Source: Stenocarpella maydis
Lineage: Eukaryota > Ascomycota > Sordariomycetes > Diaporthales > Diaporthaceae
Direction of reading: 5' to 3'
NCBI GenBank assembly: GCA_002270565.1
Contig: NQMI01000086.1
Location: forward strand, 71,326-135,325
Length of the DNA stretch: 64,000 bases
Part shown: positions 32,120-44,160 of the stretch, piece by piece
Layout of the letters: every line of letters begins with the position of its first letter
How positions within the stretch are numbered: position 1 is the first letter of the stretch
Notes under the pieces: model-generated
Databases searched by the model: none
What the model saw: only the letters and a program-made list of their open reading frames with translations
Told to the model about the DNA's origin: nothing
Made by a program: the position numbers and the translations under genes

Positions 32120-32701
32120 ACGGCCTACGGATTTTTGTCGGCCAGGAAGCCTAAGGGATACTGAATTCGCACTCCTGGTCGCTCCTTTAAGCACATCCAA
32201 GGTAGCCGCAGTGTCTGAGTGCGTCCACTCGTTTACGCTCAGATAGCAATCCCTTGCCCAAGATGCCTCATTGGAAGAACGAAATAAATTACATGCGCTA
32301 TAAGCATGGCACGTAATCTTTCTCAAGGACCTATTTAGACTCTGACATTGGGTGGCATTTGCTAAACCATGTTCGTGAAAGCCTGTCTTCGTGACTAAGA
32401 ATGTAATGTGCGTGGTCGTACCAACTGCGTGCCTTTTTCCCCCACCACTGTGGTATCCATAATCATTCGAGATTAAAACCACATTTGCGGCATTTAATGC
32501 ACCTGCATCTTGATATAGCCGCGCCAGCAAACCTTGGGACCGCCCAAGGCGGGGACAGTGACCCGTGGGCCGCCCAGACTTCTCACTCCGCCCCGCAACA
32601 CCTGGACACTCGACAATTGGCGGAGCAATGGAGATTTAATTAAGACGTCCGCTCATGGCTCATTCTGGACGCGGGGAAAACATGTCTGCCTTGCCGTTCC
32701 T
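32120..32701. other. Intergenic region before the M20 gene
   Basis: Non-coding on both strands. A minus-strand frame at 32036-32530 is antisense and featureless. Probably contains the M20 promoter. Confidence 0.5.
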
Positions 32702-34094
32702 ATGTCAAGAAGTGAGAGTATGGAACAAGAAAATTACGTTATGGTAAACCTTCCTTGTGATCAAGATGAATCCATCAAGTCAAGGCCTAAGTACCTAGTC
32801 GATATCAATGACTTCATCGACGACATCTCGCACGAGTTACGGGCAATCAATCAGGAAATACACGACAATCCGGAGCTCGGCTACAAGGAGTACAAGGCTC
32901 ACGCGCTGCTGACGAAGTTTCTAAAGTCGAAGAATGGATGGAAGGTGATGACCTCAGCATATGGATTGGAAACGGCGTGGGTCGCAGTCTATGATAGTGG
33001 TGAAAGGGGGCCAGCGGTGTCGTTCAATGTTGAGATGGGTGCGTCTTTTTTTACCAGTGCCCTTACCTCAGCGGCCATTGACTCAACTGTGACAAGATGC
33101 TTTGCCTGGCATGGGCCATGCTTGCGGCCACAACCTCATCGCGACTGCGTCTTTAGCCGGCGGCCTTGCAACAGCTGAGATGATGCACCGGCAAGGACTT
33201 AAGGGGAAAGTTGTCCTCTTTGGTACACCAGCGGAAGAAGGAGGAGGCGGCAAGATCCGCCTTCTGAAAGCAGGGGCTTACAGAGACCACGGGGTTGACA
33301 TATCCCTGATTTCTCATCCCGGGATTCTGCACGACAGTGCACTCGTTCACACCACTGGTTATACCCGGTTCAAGGCAGAGTATTTCGGTCGTGAAGCTCA
33401 CGCGGCTACCAGCCCATGGTTAGGGATAAATGCCCTTGACGCATTGGTGATTGCATATAACGGTATATCTGTGCTTCGCCAGCAAACGATGCCTGGGGAT
33501 ATCATCCAAGGATACATTACTGACGGTGGCACGGCGCCACACATCATTCCCGCCTATGCAGCTGGGGTCTTTGTGGTACGTGCAAATGCTCCTTCTCGCC
33601 TGCACACCCCTTCTCGCCTCGAGGAGTTGCGCAGAAAAGCCGAAGCGTGTTTCCGGGCCGGGGCGGAAGCGACCGGGGCCAAGCTGAAGATGAGGGTGGA
33701 AGAGGCGTACGCAGAACACGTTCCGAACCGAGTGCTCGCTGAGTCGTACGCAAAGTATTGGAATGAATTGGATCCGCCGAACCTAGGCTCGGTGGTCCAA
33801 GACATACACATCGGCGCCAGTACAGATCAAGGTGATATCAGCCACGCCATACCTAGCTTGAACGCGAGCTTTTCCATCCCCCCTGGACCAGATAAAGGAG
33901 GGCCACACTCTCCCGGTTTTGAGAAAGCGTCTGGAACAGAAGAGGCTTTCCAGAGGTGTCTGAGGACAGGGAAAGCGCTTTGCGGGACTGCTGTGGATAT
34001 TCTCTCAACGGAGGGCTTGCTGGAAAAGGTGGTCGATCAATGGAAGAAGGACATGGAGAATCCAAAAGGCACCACTGTTATTCAAGTGAGATAG
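32702..34094 (+). CDS. M20 family metallo-amidohydrolase
   Basis: Exons 32702-33038 and 33097-34094, giving 444 residues. M20D enzymes hydrolyse amide bonds of N-acyl or amidated small molecules with a di-metal centre. The 58 bp intron (GTGCGT...GACAAG) joins FNVEMD to ALPGMGHACGHN, restoring the metal site. Ligand positions seen: H120 and C122 in GHACGHN, the E159-E160 pair in FGTPAEEGGGGK, and a later His in the dimerisation/lid region (HAATSPWLGINALDALV). The C-terminal part has STDQGDISHAIPSLNASF, the family's conserved D-x-x-x-V/I-S-H element. There is no signal peptide, so it is probably cytosolic. Relatives include carboxypeptidases and aminoacylases. In this neighbourhood a metabolite-processing or resistance role is possible. 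Confidence 0.9.
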
Positions 34095-34376
34095 AGCTTT
34101 TTGATATATGGAAGCTTGTATTTGTAAAGATATTATGATATCTGTACATGTGGTTGAAGAGAACGAACCCTTAATTAATGCCTCGCGACATTGAAATGTG
34201 CTTAGACGCATCCTTAGAGTGTGATACAAATTGCAGCGCCTTGGATCCCTGGCTAAAAATATTTCGAAACGAAGAAGTTGGAACGTTAACCACCCTCAAT
34301 TTGAATACTGATCAATAAGTCCAAAATGTGGACTTGGTTTCAACCGACAAAGGCCGTGATCCTGACGGTGAAAGAG

Positions 34377-35857
34377 TCAGAATGGCTCATTGGCATACCC
34401 TCTTTCCGCCTCTTCATATGCGTCATAGGACCAAATCCAATCTTGCTCAATGCAAGAAACCCTGTTGTATAATATTAGGCGTATAGTCCAGTGAAGACCG
34501 TCCAGTACTTGGGCCAAGAAAGTACTTACCAGTCTTGCACTGAACTTGGACTGTCCCTTGCTCCATCATTGAATTGCTGTTTAGGCTTATCATGAGGCAA
34601 ACCCAACCTGTCCACCTGGATACAGGTTTCTTCAAGAAGCATCCGAACTCTTTCTGTCCTCAGCTTGTCATACAATGCAAGGGCTTTTGGCAGCTGGTTC
34701 ATAGACTGCACGTGGCTGAGTAAGTGTCCGAGGGTCGCAGCATCTTCTAATCCAAGATTGAGACCCTGTGACAGAAATGGATGGAGTGAATGAATGCAGT
34801 CACCGGCAAGCACGTATTTTGATTCCGGGGAGACGAAAGTATTGGGTAGGGGACTCGCTGTGCATAGCTCGCCAGTCAGTTGCGCAGTCCATGCCCGAAG
34901 AACCCTTGGTGTTGAGCTACTTACAGGACACAAGCTGCCACTTCTTCACTCCCTGCACCGCATTAACGATTGCCACCAAGCTGAGAAGTATGTCTTAGTA
35001 CATGGCTATGTTGAGAGTTACTTGTCAGAAACTCACAGAGGATCCCAGGCCCGAGCAAGCCTTTTCAGTTCCGCAACGACAGCACCAGCGCTCGTTTCCC
35101 CCGAAGAAATACTGCTTGGTATTACCAACAAGACGCTGAGTTGGGTTTTATCCCTGATGGGGTAGCAGAGAGCATATGAGCCTTGGCCCAACCACAGTCG
35201 GCTTTGTTGGGCGCTCATAAATTGCGATAGACTTGTATCACGTACTTGTAACCGATCAATACTTAAGCGGTAAGCTGTGAAACCTGTTGGCTTAGGAATA
35301 ATATCATGTTCTTGATGAAGCTTTTGTCTCATCATCGACCATGCTCCATCAGCGACTATCACAAGGTCTCCTCGCCGCTTCTGGCCGTTTGCGAGTGTAA
35401 TAGACGAGTCAGAGCTGTCAAAATCTGTTATGCGAGAAGAGTAGCATATATGGACACCCAACTGGGCAGCCCGGCGAGTCAAAGCACGTTGCAAGTCAGG
35501 GCGATGCAGAGTCCACAGCGGAGAGTGGTAACGGCGGAGGATGTCCGCTTCATGGTCCTCACAGCTAGCGAGAAGTTTGCCATCCAGGTTGTGTATCTGT
35601 AGTGACCTTGGAGCTGTCAATGCTGGGTTGAGGATATCGTCCAGACCCCACCTCGACAGTAACCTGGTTCCGTTTGGCGGAATATAGAGACCTGAGCCAA
35701 AAGGGTGAATAGTCTCGAAAGCCTCGAAAACGGTCACCCGATGCCCTGAAGCTGCCACGGAGATAGCAGTAGCCAAGCCGCAAAGTCCACCGCCGACTAT
35801 GAGCACGTCAAGTGCATTTGGTGAGGTGAGGTCAGGAGACACAGGGGGTTGCGACAT
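34377..35857 (-). CDS. FAD-dependent monooxygenase (salicylate hydroxylase/PHBH fold)
   Basis: Exons 35857-35037, 34980-34925, 34857-34530 and 34461-34377, giving 429 residues. The Rossmann FAD motif is at 17-46 (DVLIVGGGLCGLATAISVAA, with GGGLCG at 22-27). The DG motif appears as RGDLVIVADGAWS. The GD motif is VLAGDCIHSLHPFLSQGL, followed by EDA. Intron 1 (GTGAGT...TCTCAG, phase 2), intron 2 (GTAAGT...GCACAG, phase 1) and intron 3 (GTAAGT...CAACAG, phase 2) rebuild WDPLLVAIVN, then LVSSSPLPNTFVSPESKYV, and a C-terminus ending in SYDAYEEAERGYANEPF, which is usual for this family. These enzymes use NAD(P)H and O2 to hydroxylate aromatics or tailor secondary metabolites. It is the last recognisable enzyme gene before the AT block. 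Confidence 0.9.
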
Positions 35858-36984
35858 TTCAAGTCGCGGGTCAAGGTCGAATTGAGGAGGAGTATGTATG
35901 GGCTCGAGAATTTGATTTGATCTCCATAAACACCGGTGGGAACTGAGATGACCGCCACATATGTGAGCAAGAAGATGATCGCATTGAGTTGTGGTTGGCG
36001 GCTAAAGTGCTCGTCCATTTGCAGCAATTGATCCACAAGGGGCCTCTTTATCTGGGCATCATGTCAGATTCACCCAGCTGATGCAACAGGGTTCCCCACA
36101 CTCCATCATCTGCCGAAATACCCTCGAGTCGCATTTCCAATCAGTGTGACTTGGCAATTTTTAGGTTTCGAGTAATTGGATGCTTTGTGGGTTGCCACTC
36201 TACATGAGATTGTTGCAACAAATGAGCCAGCAGTTGGTTCCATTCTTAATCCTGAAGAAAATAGTGATAGCCTCGTGATGAGGCTAGTTGAGACAGACTT
36301 CAAACCGCGCGCAACTAGGCCGTCAAGACGAGTGGCCCAAGGCCAACTTTACACCAGCGAACAGTTGTACAATGTTATCATACCAGGGATTTGAACACCC
36401 ATATAGGACTCAGAAGAGCAATCGTGAAGTCATCAATTGCAACCCTCGAGGCTTATTATCCCTTGGTTCTGAGAGGACCGGATACACGTCTTGTTGCCAC
36501 TGTAAGGCTTGAATGTCTCAACATGGAGTCACAAAAAATAAGTTCGGAAAGTATAACTATTCGTGAAACAGGGTTGAAAATACCTCAGTAAGGCTATTTG
36601 TACCGCCCTACCGGCCCAAAATGAAAGTCATGTCAGCCTCTGTGAACATACCGGTAGATGCATACTTTTCCTCCGAAATTCAACAACGTCAAGTGGACGC
36701 GCATCTACCTATTGTACTTCTTCAACCGCTTGCCGACTCAAACCTCCAAGCTCCAATTTGGACGCAGAGTTCCCCAAAATCTGTATGAAGCCACCGAAAC
36801 CACACTACGAGCTTGGAATAACATACAAGCCGGTCAGCTCAGCCCTGGATACTAGATATTGAGCTCGACCCTCCTCGACGCATACTGCCATCCATACATT
36901 GCGGGCACGATCAAACCTGGACCCCCACGCAATCCTTTGGTAATCTGCCTCGTCCGAAAACAACGGTTGCCACTGGCCGTCCTA
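35858..36984. other. Intergenic region
   Basis: About 1.1 kb without recognisable genes. Part of it (36852-36984, minus) could be a frameshifted continuation of the small unknown gene that follows. Confidence 0.45.
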
Positions 36985-37586
36985 CTAGACCTTGGCGATC
37001 CCATTGAATTCACGAAATTGCCAACCAACTGTGTCCCTCGGGAAGACGTTTTTCCCGTCGACGACGCCTTTCCCATCGAAGAAAAAGCGGGCACCTGTGG
37101 CTGGCTCCGTGTTCACATAGGGGTGTGGTGGTGGATCGGAGGGAAATGTGTTGGAAGCTCCAAGTTCAATAACATCGGGGCTTCCGATGCTGCTGAGACG
37201 CTTGCTCCTGAGAGTTTCGGTACCAGTGGCTTCTGAAGCCTTCCGCTTCTGATCTTCCCTGCTGACCTCTGGTGCCTGAATCATGTGTTCGAATGAACCA
37301 TCGGGCAGAGATTCGTCATTTTCAATTTTGATGGGCGGTGTGGCTTTGGGGATCATCTCTGTCAGTCCCATGTTTCCATCCAAAACTATACACATAATTC
37401 AGTAAATGATATTATCCGGTTCTGTTTGGGGTACTCCTTACCAGAGCGCAGTCTGTTTTCAAGATCCGTCGGCGAAGCATTCATTGCGATCAAGGTCATG
37501 ATATTCTCATCAAACCTCTTCCAGTGGTTGGAGCGGGCCCTGTCTCTTAGACCATGGGAAAGGTCGCTTTCGCTGGCGGAAGACAT
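36985..37586 (-). CDS. Small hypothetical protein
   Basis: Exons 37586-37442 and 37385-36985, giving 181 residues. The 56 bp intron (GTAAGG...GTATAG) joins ENRLRS to VLDGNMGLTEM in phase 1. No domain is recognised. The N-terminus is charged (SHGLRDRARSNHWKRFDENI), and the middle holds EDQKRKASEATG and a likely nuclear-type basic patch, TLRSKRLSS. A C-terminal segment has TGARFFFDGKGVVDGKNV followed by VGWQFREFNGIAKV. Immediately downstream another frame (to 36852) reads as a plausible basic continuation, so the stop at 36985 may reflect a frameshift or a missed intron. The N-terminal part resembles DNA-binding or regulatory fungal proteins only in composition. Function unknown. Confidence 0.55.
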
Positions 37587-38853
37587 GATGATGATGTGCC
37601 TTGCAGAAAAGGTAGGTGGAAAAACATATAATGCTGGCAGTGGCGGTCTGTCGATCGTTATTCGAAGTGCTTGGCCCTAGCAGGTCAGCACTGTGTTGTG
37701 AAGGGACTCAAACTTAAGGGTCTGGCCGGGTGATGGGGGCTTTGTTGAAAAGACGCAGAAAGCTTATGGCGGAGGACTTCGAGGGAAGGGAGGGAGAAAG
37801 GCACTGAGAGCTTGTGTGCCATCCACTTTATAAGTCACTACGGCCAGTGGTTTCCATCTGAACGCCACTGTCCACAGATGTCACGATGACCTGTTCATAT
37901 TCAGTTGGTACATTCTAGCAGCCACTATGTCCGTGGTTAACCCTAAATCTTGCACTATTAGGATGCTATTCCCCTTTTCAAGCCTTCCTTAGGCCTAGAA
38001 GGATTATAAAAAGGAAGCTTACTAGGGAGCAGTATAAAAGTTAACAGGACTTCATAAGTATAACATTCCTTAAAGCTATTACCTAATCAGTAAATTAAGA
38101 AGGATACTTATATTATTCCCCTCCTAAATATCAGGGTTACTAAAGGCATTAAATATATATTTAAAACTATATTTATTTAACTATGGCTATTTACTAGCTA
38201 AACTTTATACTATTTATTATAATTACTTTTAAATCTTTATTATTTAATAAATCTCTTTTAATAATAAATATAATTTATTTACTTTCTTTTAAAGTATTTT
38301 ATTAGTTTTTAACTTTATTTCTTCTAACTTCTAAATTAATATTAAATAGCCTTTAAAGCTTTATGAAGTAATAATAAGAGTAATAGTCTTAATTAATAAT
38401 AAGTATTTACCTATTATAATATAATCCTTAAGCTTTAAAATAACCTTACTCTAACTTATATTTAATTATTTGACTTAATATTTATAATATAGTTTACTAA
38501 GAAGTAGCTATATTAATAAATAGCTAGTTTTTATTATTTAAATTAATTTTAGTTAACTTAATACTTCCTTAGGACTAAATAATTAACAAAGGTTAGCATT
38601 AATTAATATTAACTAAACCTAATTACTTATTTTTATTTAATTTTATTAATTTAAATTAGTTAAAGTAGGCATAAGGAGGCTAAGAAGTATTAAGGTTTAT
38701 ATAAGATAGCCGGTTTTTAATACTAATTATATTATTATAAACTAATATAATAATACCTAAGGGACTCGTTTTAATAACTTAGGTAATTAGCATCTAATAC
38801 TATAATGAAACGTTATAAGTACTTATTAGTAAAGTTAGTAAATATACTAAGAC

Positions 38854-38867
38854 TAGGGTTAGGGTTA
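38854..38867 (+). repeat. Interstitial telomere-like repeat
   Basis: TAGGGTTAGGGTTA, two to three units of the TTAGGG telomere repeat, inside the AT block. Short enough to be chance, but notable where nearly all G:C pairs have been lost. Confidence 0.5.
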
Positions 38868-39559
38868 AGAACTTACAAGCTAAAGTAAACTACTAAAATT
38901 ACTAATAGTTTAAATAACTATAAGGTTAAACTAAATATATTATTACTAATTTAAATAATTTAATATTAATAACAATAAAAGATTTAAAATATATAAAAAT
39001 ATAATTTTTATTATAGTAAATAACTTTATAATAAAGACTCTTTACTTATTAATTGAAGTATTTAATCTTATAATTAAATAGCCTTCTAGCTTTTAATTAC
39101 ATCTTTTTTATATATAATATTTTTATATACTAAATTAATTAGATATTACCTTTATATTACTCTAGTAATATAAACTCTATAGGTTATCTATTAAACTCTG
39201 TAAAAGTTTAATATAGTTATTATACTCTTTATTAAATTAATATATATAATATTTAAATAATTTAAAGATAAAATAGCACCTTTTAAATACTATCTCCTTT
39301 AGTATTTGAATACTTAATAAGCTTCTGTTTTACTATTCTTTAGTGTATAATAATTAACATCCTTAGTAGGCAATTAATTTACTAATATAATTTAATAAAT
39401 TAAGCCGTATAAGATAAAAAAACTTAAAGCATATAAAGAAAATAAAAAAACTTTTTAGGAATTCCTCACCTAATATGATACGTATTTAAATATTTAAAAT
39501 TCTAATTTAAGACCCTAATTATATAAGCATTATCTTTTAATTATTAGCTTAAAGAAAAT

Positions 39560-40070
39560 ACCCTTACTTAATTTAAACCTATTTTCAAAAATTATTTGGA
39601 AACTAATAAGACTTTATGAAATAAAATAATACTAAAAAGATCTTTAAAAGATATAAGAACTTAAAATAGCTTACTACATATATTAACTAAAGTAATAAAG
39701 TACTTATTACCTAGTTCTATAAAGAACTTAAGAAGAATACTAAAGATAAAATTACTAAACTTAATTAATTTAATAAACCTATATATTCTATTATAATAGT
39801 CATATATATTAATTATTATTTATTTAAATAGTAATAAAAATAATATTATAAAATTAAAAAATATTAAAAGTTTTACAATTAATTTAATATTAAGAAAGTA
39901 ATACTAAATAAAGAAAGCTAATATAATAATTAATACTTACAATATTAAAAAATTATATATAATACTAAGATAAGATTTCTAAAGCCTAATATAATAGAAT
40001 AATAACTTAATAAATAAAAGTATTATAATTATAGAAAAATAAAATACTTTATTAAAGAATGTTACTAATT
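39560..40070 (+). mobile_element. RIP-mutated Ty3/Gypsy-like Gag relic
   Basis: Scattered frames resemble a retrotransposon Gag. At 39566-39620 the reading contains FKPIFKNYLE with stops where Trp would be expected in the fungal Gypsy Gag motif. At 40021-40062 the frame shows Tyr-x2-Tyr-x4-Tyr-x4-Cys, exactly the spacing of a CCHC zinc knuckle, with Tyr (TAT/TAC) where Cys and His codons would be after C-to-T or G-to-A change. The two segments are in different frames, so indels have also occurred. No protease, reverse transcriptase or LTR was recognised. The relic cannot be active. Family assignment rests on pattern only. Confidence 0.5.
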
Positions 40071-41935
40071 AACTGAGCAATAAAACTTTATCTTCCAAGA
40101 ATAATAAAGAATTACTATAGCCTAATAATTAAAGCTCTCTTAATAATATAGGTACTTAGTAAAAACTATTTAATATATTTAAAAGGTAAACGACTTTATA
40201 TAAAATATTAAAAATAAGCTACTAAAGAAAAGAATAATGGGAAAAACACCCAATACTCTTTAAGTAAAGGCTTATTATTCTATTAGAGCCTTTAAATACT
40301 CTAATAAGTATAAGTAAAAGAGCCTCTAATATAATAAAAGAAGAAAAAGGAGAATAAAAGGTATAAGAAAGAAAAGATAAAGAAGAAGAGCTGAAATTAA
40401 GTAGTTTATAATATATAAAGACTAATTAAACAAATAAATTATTAAAACGTAAAAAGAATTATTTTCATTTAAATATTTTAAAGCTTTAAAATAATATAAT
40501 AAGTTTTTTTTATAATAAAAATATAGTTTTTTAATCTTTTATTATTATATCTTAAAATATATTTTTTTTAAATTATTATAAACGTAAATAATAATGTGTA
40601 ATATAAAATTTATATTTACTTATTTTTAATTAGCTGATTTATTTTATTAAATTTCTTATTATTTTTTAATCTTTTGTGTTTTAAGTTTCTTTTTTTTATT
40701 TATAGTGTGATGATTATAGTTAGTTTTTAGCTGATAAACCTAGTAAGCGGGTTTATATTTAAGGGACGTTTAAGGTGGAATCATTCTAAGCAATATAAAA
40801 ATAGTAATCAAAAGCTATTAAAGCTATTCCTAGGTAAATATTTAGATTAATTACTAAAGAGCTATCCTAAGCTATACTATCTCGTAATAGTAATTATAGG
40901 TTTACATAGTTTATCTTTTTAGCCTAGCTTACCTAGCTTACTAGTGAGTTAGTAATCTTAGTAATCTAGTAGCTTACTTAGCTTACTACTCTACTAGTGA
41001 TTTAAGTAATCTCTTCCTTACATAAACGAGTGATCTAGGTTATGTGTACTAATGGCTGTACCTCTTTCTATAGGCCTAGCCAGCTGGCCTATAGGGTTTA
41101 TCTGTACCTTTAGCAGACTAACAGCCCATTTCTGGTTTCTATTCTTGTTATATTTGTAATATATAGCTTATTTTTAAAATATTATTTCAAATTATTCTTA
41201 TTTCAGTTTATTATATTTTTTAACTTAAAATATATAAATAAAGCTAATTATAAGTATGAGAATTTAATAATTAATGTTAAATGTTTTAATTTATATTCTT
41301 ACTTTTAAATTATATTTTTAAATTATAAAAACTCTTGTTCTATTATTAAAACTTTAAATAAAAACATATATAAATTATAATAAAACTAATTCAAATAATA
41401 TTATAAAGTTATTTAATTAAATAAAATTTATTTCTCTTATTATAATATTTTTAATATTAATAGTAAAAGTTTATTATAGTAATTACTTAATAGTATTAAG
41501 TATAACTAAGTACTTTTTTTTTAAAAAAAGTATTACTTTTTAATATATATAACTTATATATATATTTATATATTATATATATTCTTATAATTTTACTTAT
41601 ATTTCTTTAAAGAGTTATCTTTATATATTAAGGTAGTTATTAGTTAAGCTAATAAACTTTTAAAATAAGTTTAAGTAACTTATAAAATATAGCTTATTAA
41701 AGGGTGTATTTTAAATACCTAAGGTAATATAATAAGGGTCTTATATAAATTAAACTAATAAGAAACCTAATTAATACTTTTTAGATACTTCTTAGGGCTT
41801 ATGTTTAAGATTATACTTAATTTAAATTAGTTTTAAACTAATTGAGAATTAATTTAGTTTTGGTTTATATAATATTGATCTAATAGGTATTATACCTTTT
41901 TCGTTTCCTACTTATACCTTTTTAAACCCCTGCTT

Positions 41936-42554
41936 TGCTAAGCCGTCAGACCCGCTTTAAAACTTCGTCAGCCGGACTGGTAACCCCTAGGTTAAGGTTT
42001 CTCGGGGTTCGGCAATAGGCTGCTCGAACCCTTAGGATTCTGACTTCCACGCACACAAGGTCACTGCTCATAGAAGGCTCGATCACACTCAATGTAGGCT
42101 GGAGCCAAACCGTGCCGGGCATAGCGTTTCTCGAGATGTGGTGACCATTGTGTGCGTGCGGAAATTCCTGGAATTAGACCGACGTGGCGAATAGCCGAGT
42201 ACCGAGCCCTCGAGACAGAGCTCTGGAATCCAAATACTGCTGACTAGAGATTACCAATCAATCAGAGCCCCGGGCTTCACCGAGGGGCATCATGAGCACG
42301 CCATCGTACCCCAATTGGTAGCAGCCCCTGCTAAGCTTAACTTTACATATGTGTTTCACCAAATGGAGAAACGTGTGCCTGAGCGTCACGGATATACGGG
42401 TGGTACTTTGGAAATTGTCTATAAGAACGAGCTCCTGGAAGCATAAGTCATGGAAATGGCAGGGACTCTCTAGAAACTTCCCTCTCGTTATACTCATCAG
42501 TACTCTGTCAACATCCATATTTCCACAGTGTGACCAATCCTGACACATAACATA
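41936..42554. other. GC-balanced flank between the AT block and the GST gene
   Basis: No gene supported. A minus-strand frame over 42258-42752 is antisense to the GST 5' end and has no motif. The sharp change in composition at about 41935 marks the edge of the RIP block. Confidence 0.5.
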
Positions 42555-43444
42555 ATGTCCAAGCCGATAATTGTTCACAGTAAGTTTCGTGATCCTTATC
42601 ACCATGGGAAATATGATGTTCTGAAGAGCCATAACTAGGCCATCCGGGTCCCAACCCATGGAAGGTGGTGATTGTACTCGAAGAGCTTGGGATTCCTTAC
42701 GAATGCGTGGGTAGCACTCCCAAGCCAGGCACACCGTCATACTTCGCAACAATTCTAATACACAGAGGCGCAGCGTCTTGTGACCGATGTCAAGGGTGAG
42801 GCCTACACCAAGATCAACCCCAATGGCCGCTCCCCCGCCATCGAAGACCCCAATACAGGTATTACCTTATGGGAGTCGGGTGCCATTCTTGAGTACCTTG
42901 TCGACACGTACGACAAGGACAACAAGATCAGCTACAGCTCATTCCCCGAAAAATACCACACCAAGCAATACCTACACTTCCAGGTGTCCGGCCAGGGGCC
43001 GTACTTTGGCCAGACGACCTGGTTTCGCCACTTCCACCCCGAAAAGGTCGAAAGTGCGAGGGCCAGATACGATGAACAACTTGTCCGAGTTGTTGGCGTC
43101 CTAGATAAAATCTTGGCAGGAAAGCAGTACCTGGTCGGAGACAAACCGTCAGTGTTTCTTTCTTTTAACTCGATGTTCGATGGCGCATTATCTTCGCCAC
43201 CTCCCCAGAATAGATACCTGGGTATATAGAGGGCGCTGACGGTATATTTAGCACTTACGCCGATTTTTCTTTTGTTCCCTGGGACAATGCGATACCGTTC
43301 ATCTTTGGCGAAGAGCTGGCGAGGATCCTTCCAGAAGACAAGTATCCCAACTTCTTCGCGTGGCACAAGCGTCTCGTGGCTCGACCATCGGTCCAGGCTG
43401 CAGTCGCGCAGCAGGCGAAGGCCAGAGCCCAGGCTCATAAGTAG
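42555..43444 (+). CDS. Ure2-type glutathione S-transferase
   Basis: Exons 42555-42579, 42639-42710, 42766-43147 and 43252-43444, giving 223 residues. The thioredoxin-like N-domain reads MSKPIIVHSHPGPNPWKVVI, then LEELGIPYE. Its glutathione-binding ES pair is E69-S70 in GITLWESGAILEYL. The helical C-domain has QYLHFQVSGQGPYFGQTTWF, as in fungal Ure2/GstA-type enzymes, and ends with YADFSFVPWDN and PNFFAWHKRLVARPSV. Introns are phases 1, 1 and 2. The last donor is GTCAGT, weak at position 3, but its removal restores DKPTYADFSF. Such enzymes conjugate glutathione to electrophiles or reduce peroxides. The gene is intact although it starts only about 600 bp from the RIP block. Confidence 0.88.
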
Positions 43445-44160
43445 TCTTCATGCAGACTTGAATAAATAGATGCGACCTTGAGGAGCAATTATTACTAGTA
43501 CGACACAGAATACTACACCCTGACTGTATTTGTCGTATGCTCAAGTTTGCATTCCATAACTATTAATCTTATTCCTGATAGTATTGGAAGAATGGAAGAG
43601 CAAATTGGAGGGATGCATGTAAAATTGATGATGCAATTGAGTAGCAGCGATTTCCTTTCCAGACTACCCAGGTACAAAGCACAACTTCGAAGCTGAAAGG
43701 AACCCCCATAAAAGCTCGAGCAGCCAGTCTCCAGGAGCCCAGGCCACCTCCTGATTGTTTCCCGCGGTATCCTTTAAAGACACCTACTGAGTAACTTTGG
43801 TTTCTGACCGGTGGTGCACTCAATCTTCCACTCCCATCCACAACTTCCCAGATAAGATGCCGGTAGATCTGTATTTAAGAGGCCTGATAATATCTCTCTG
43901 TTATAGCCTCTGGATTTGTCTCTTCAAGATGAAGCCCGAGCTCATCATCCACAAGAAGAAACACATATATGAAAACTCGCAAGACCAGCAGACAGATCAT
44001 GCTAAGCCAGGAATATCCAACTCTCAGCTGATCCAAACAACATTCTGATCAGCTTTAGGGGTGCTGTGGCACTTCTATGCGTTGAGGGAAGAGAAGGCAC
44101 TTAGACAAGACCACTGGACACCTTCATTGCGGTGGTGGTTTAAGAGTACTAAGCTAAACA
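43445..44160. other. Intergenic region
   Basis: 3' flanks of the GST and the converging transhydrogenase gene. A plus-strand frame at 43797-44048 has a hydrophobic start but no supporting signal. Confidence 0.5.

Larger units (their letters stand above)
37930..41935. repeat. AT-rich RIP block (isochore-like, degraded transposon DNA)
   Basis: About 4 kb made almost wholly of A and T, dominated by TA dinucleotides, with no open frame above 60 codons. It begins near 37930-37990 and stops abruptly near 41935, where GC-balanced sequence returns. Such composition, with repeat-derived coding scars (see the Gag relic), is what repeat-induced point mutation leaves behind. A less AT-rich island lies at about 40740-41155 and could be a remnant LTR. 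No intact gene is present. Confidence 0.85.
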
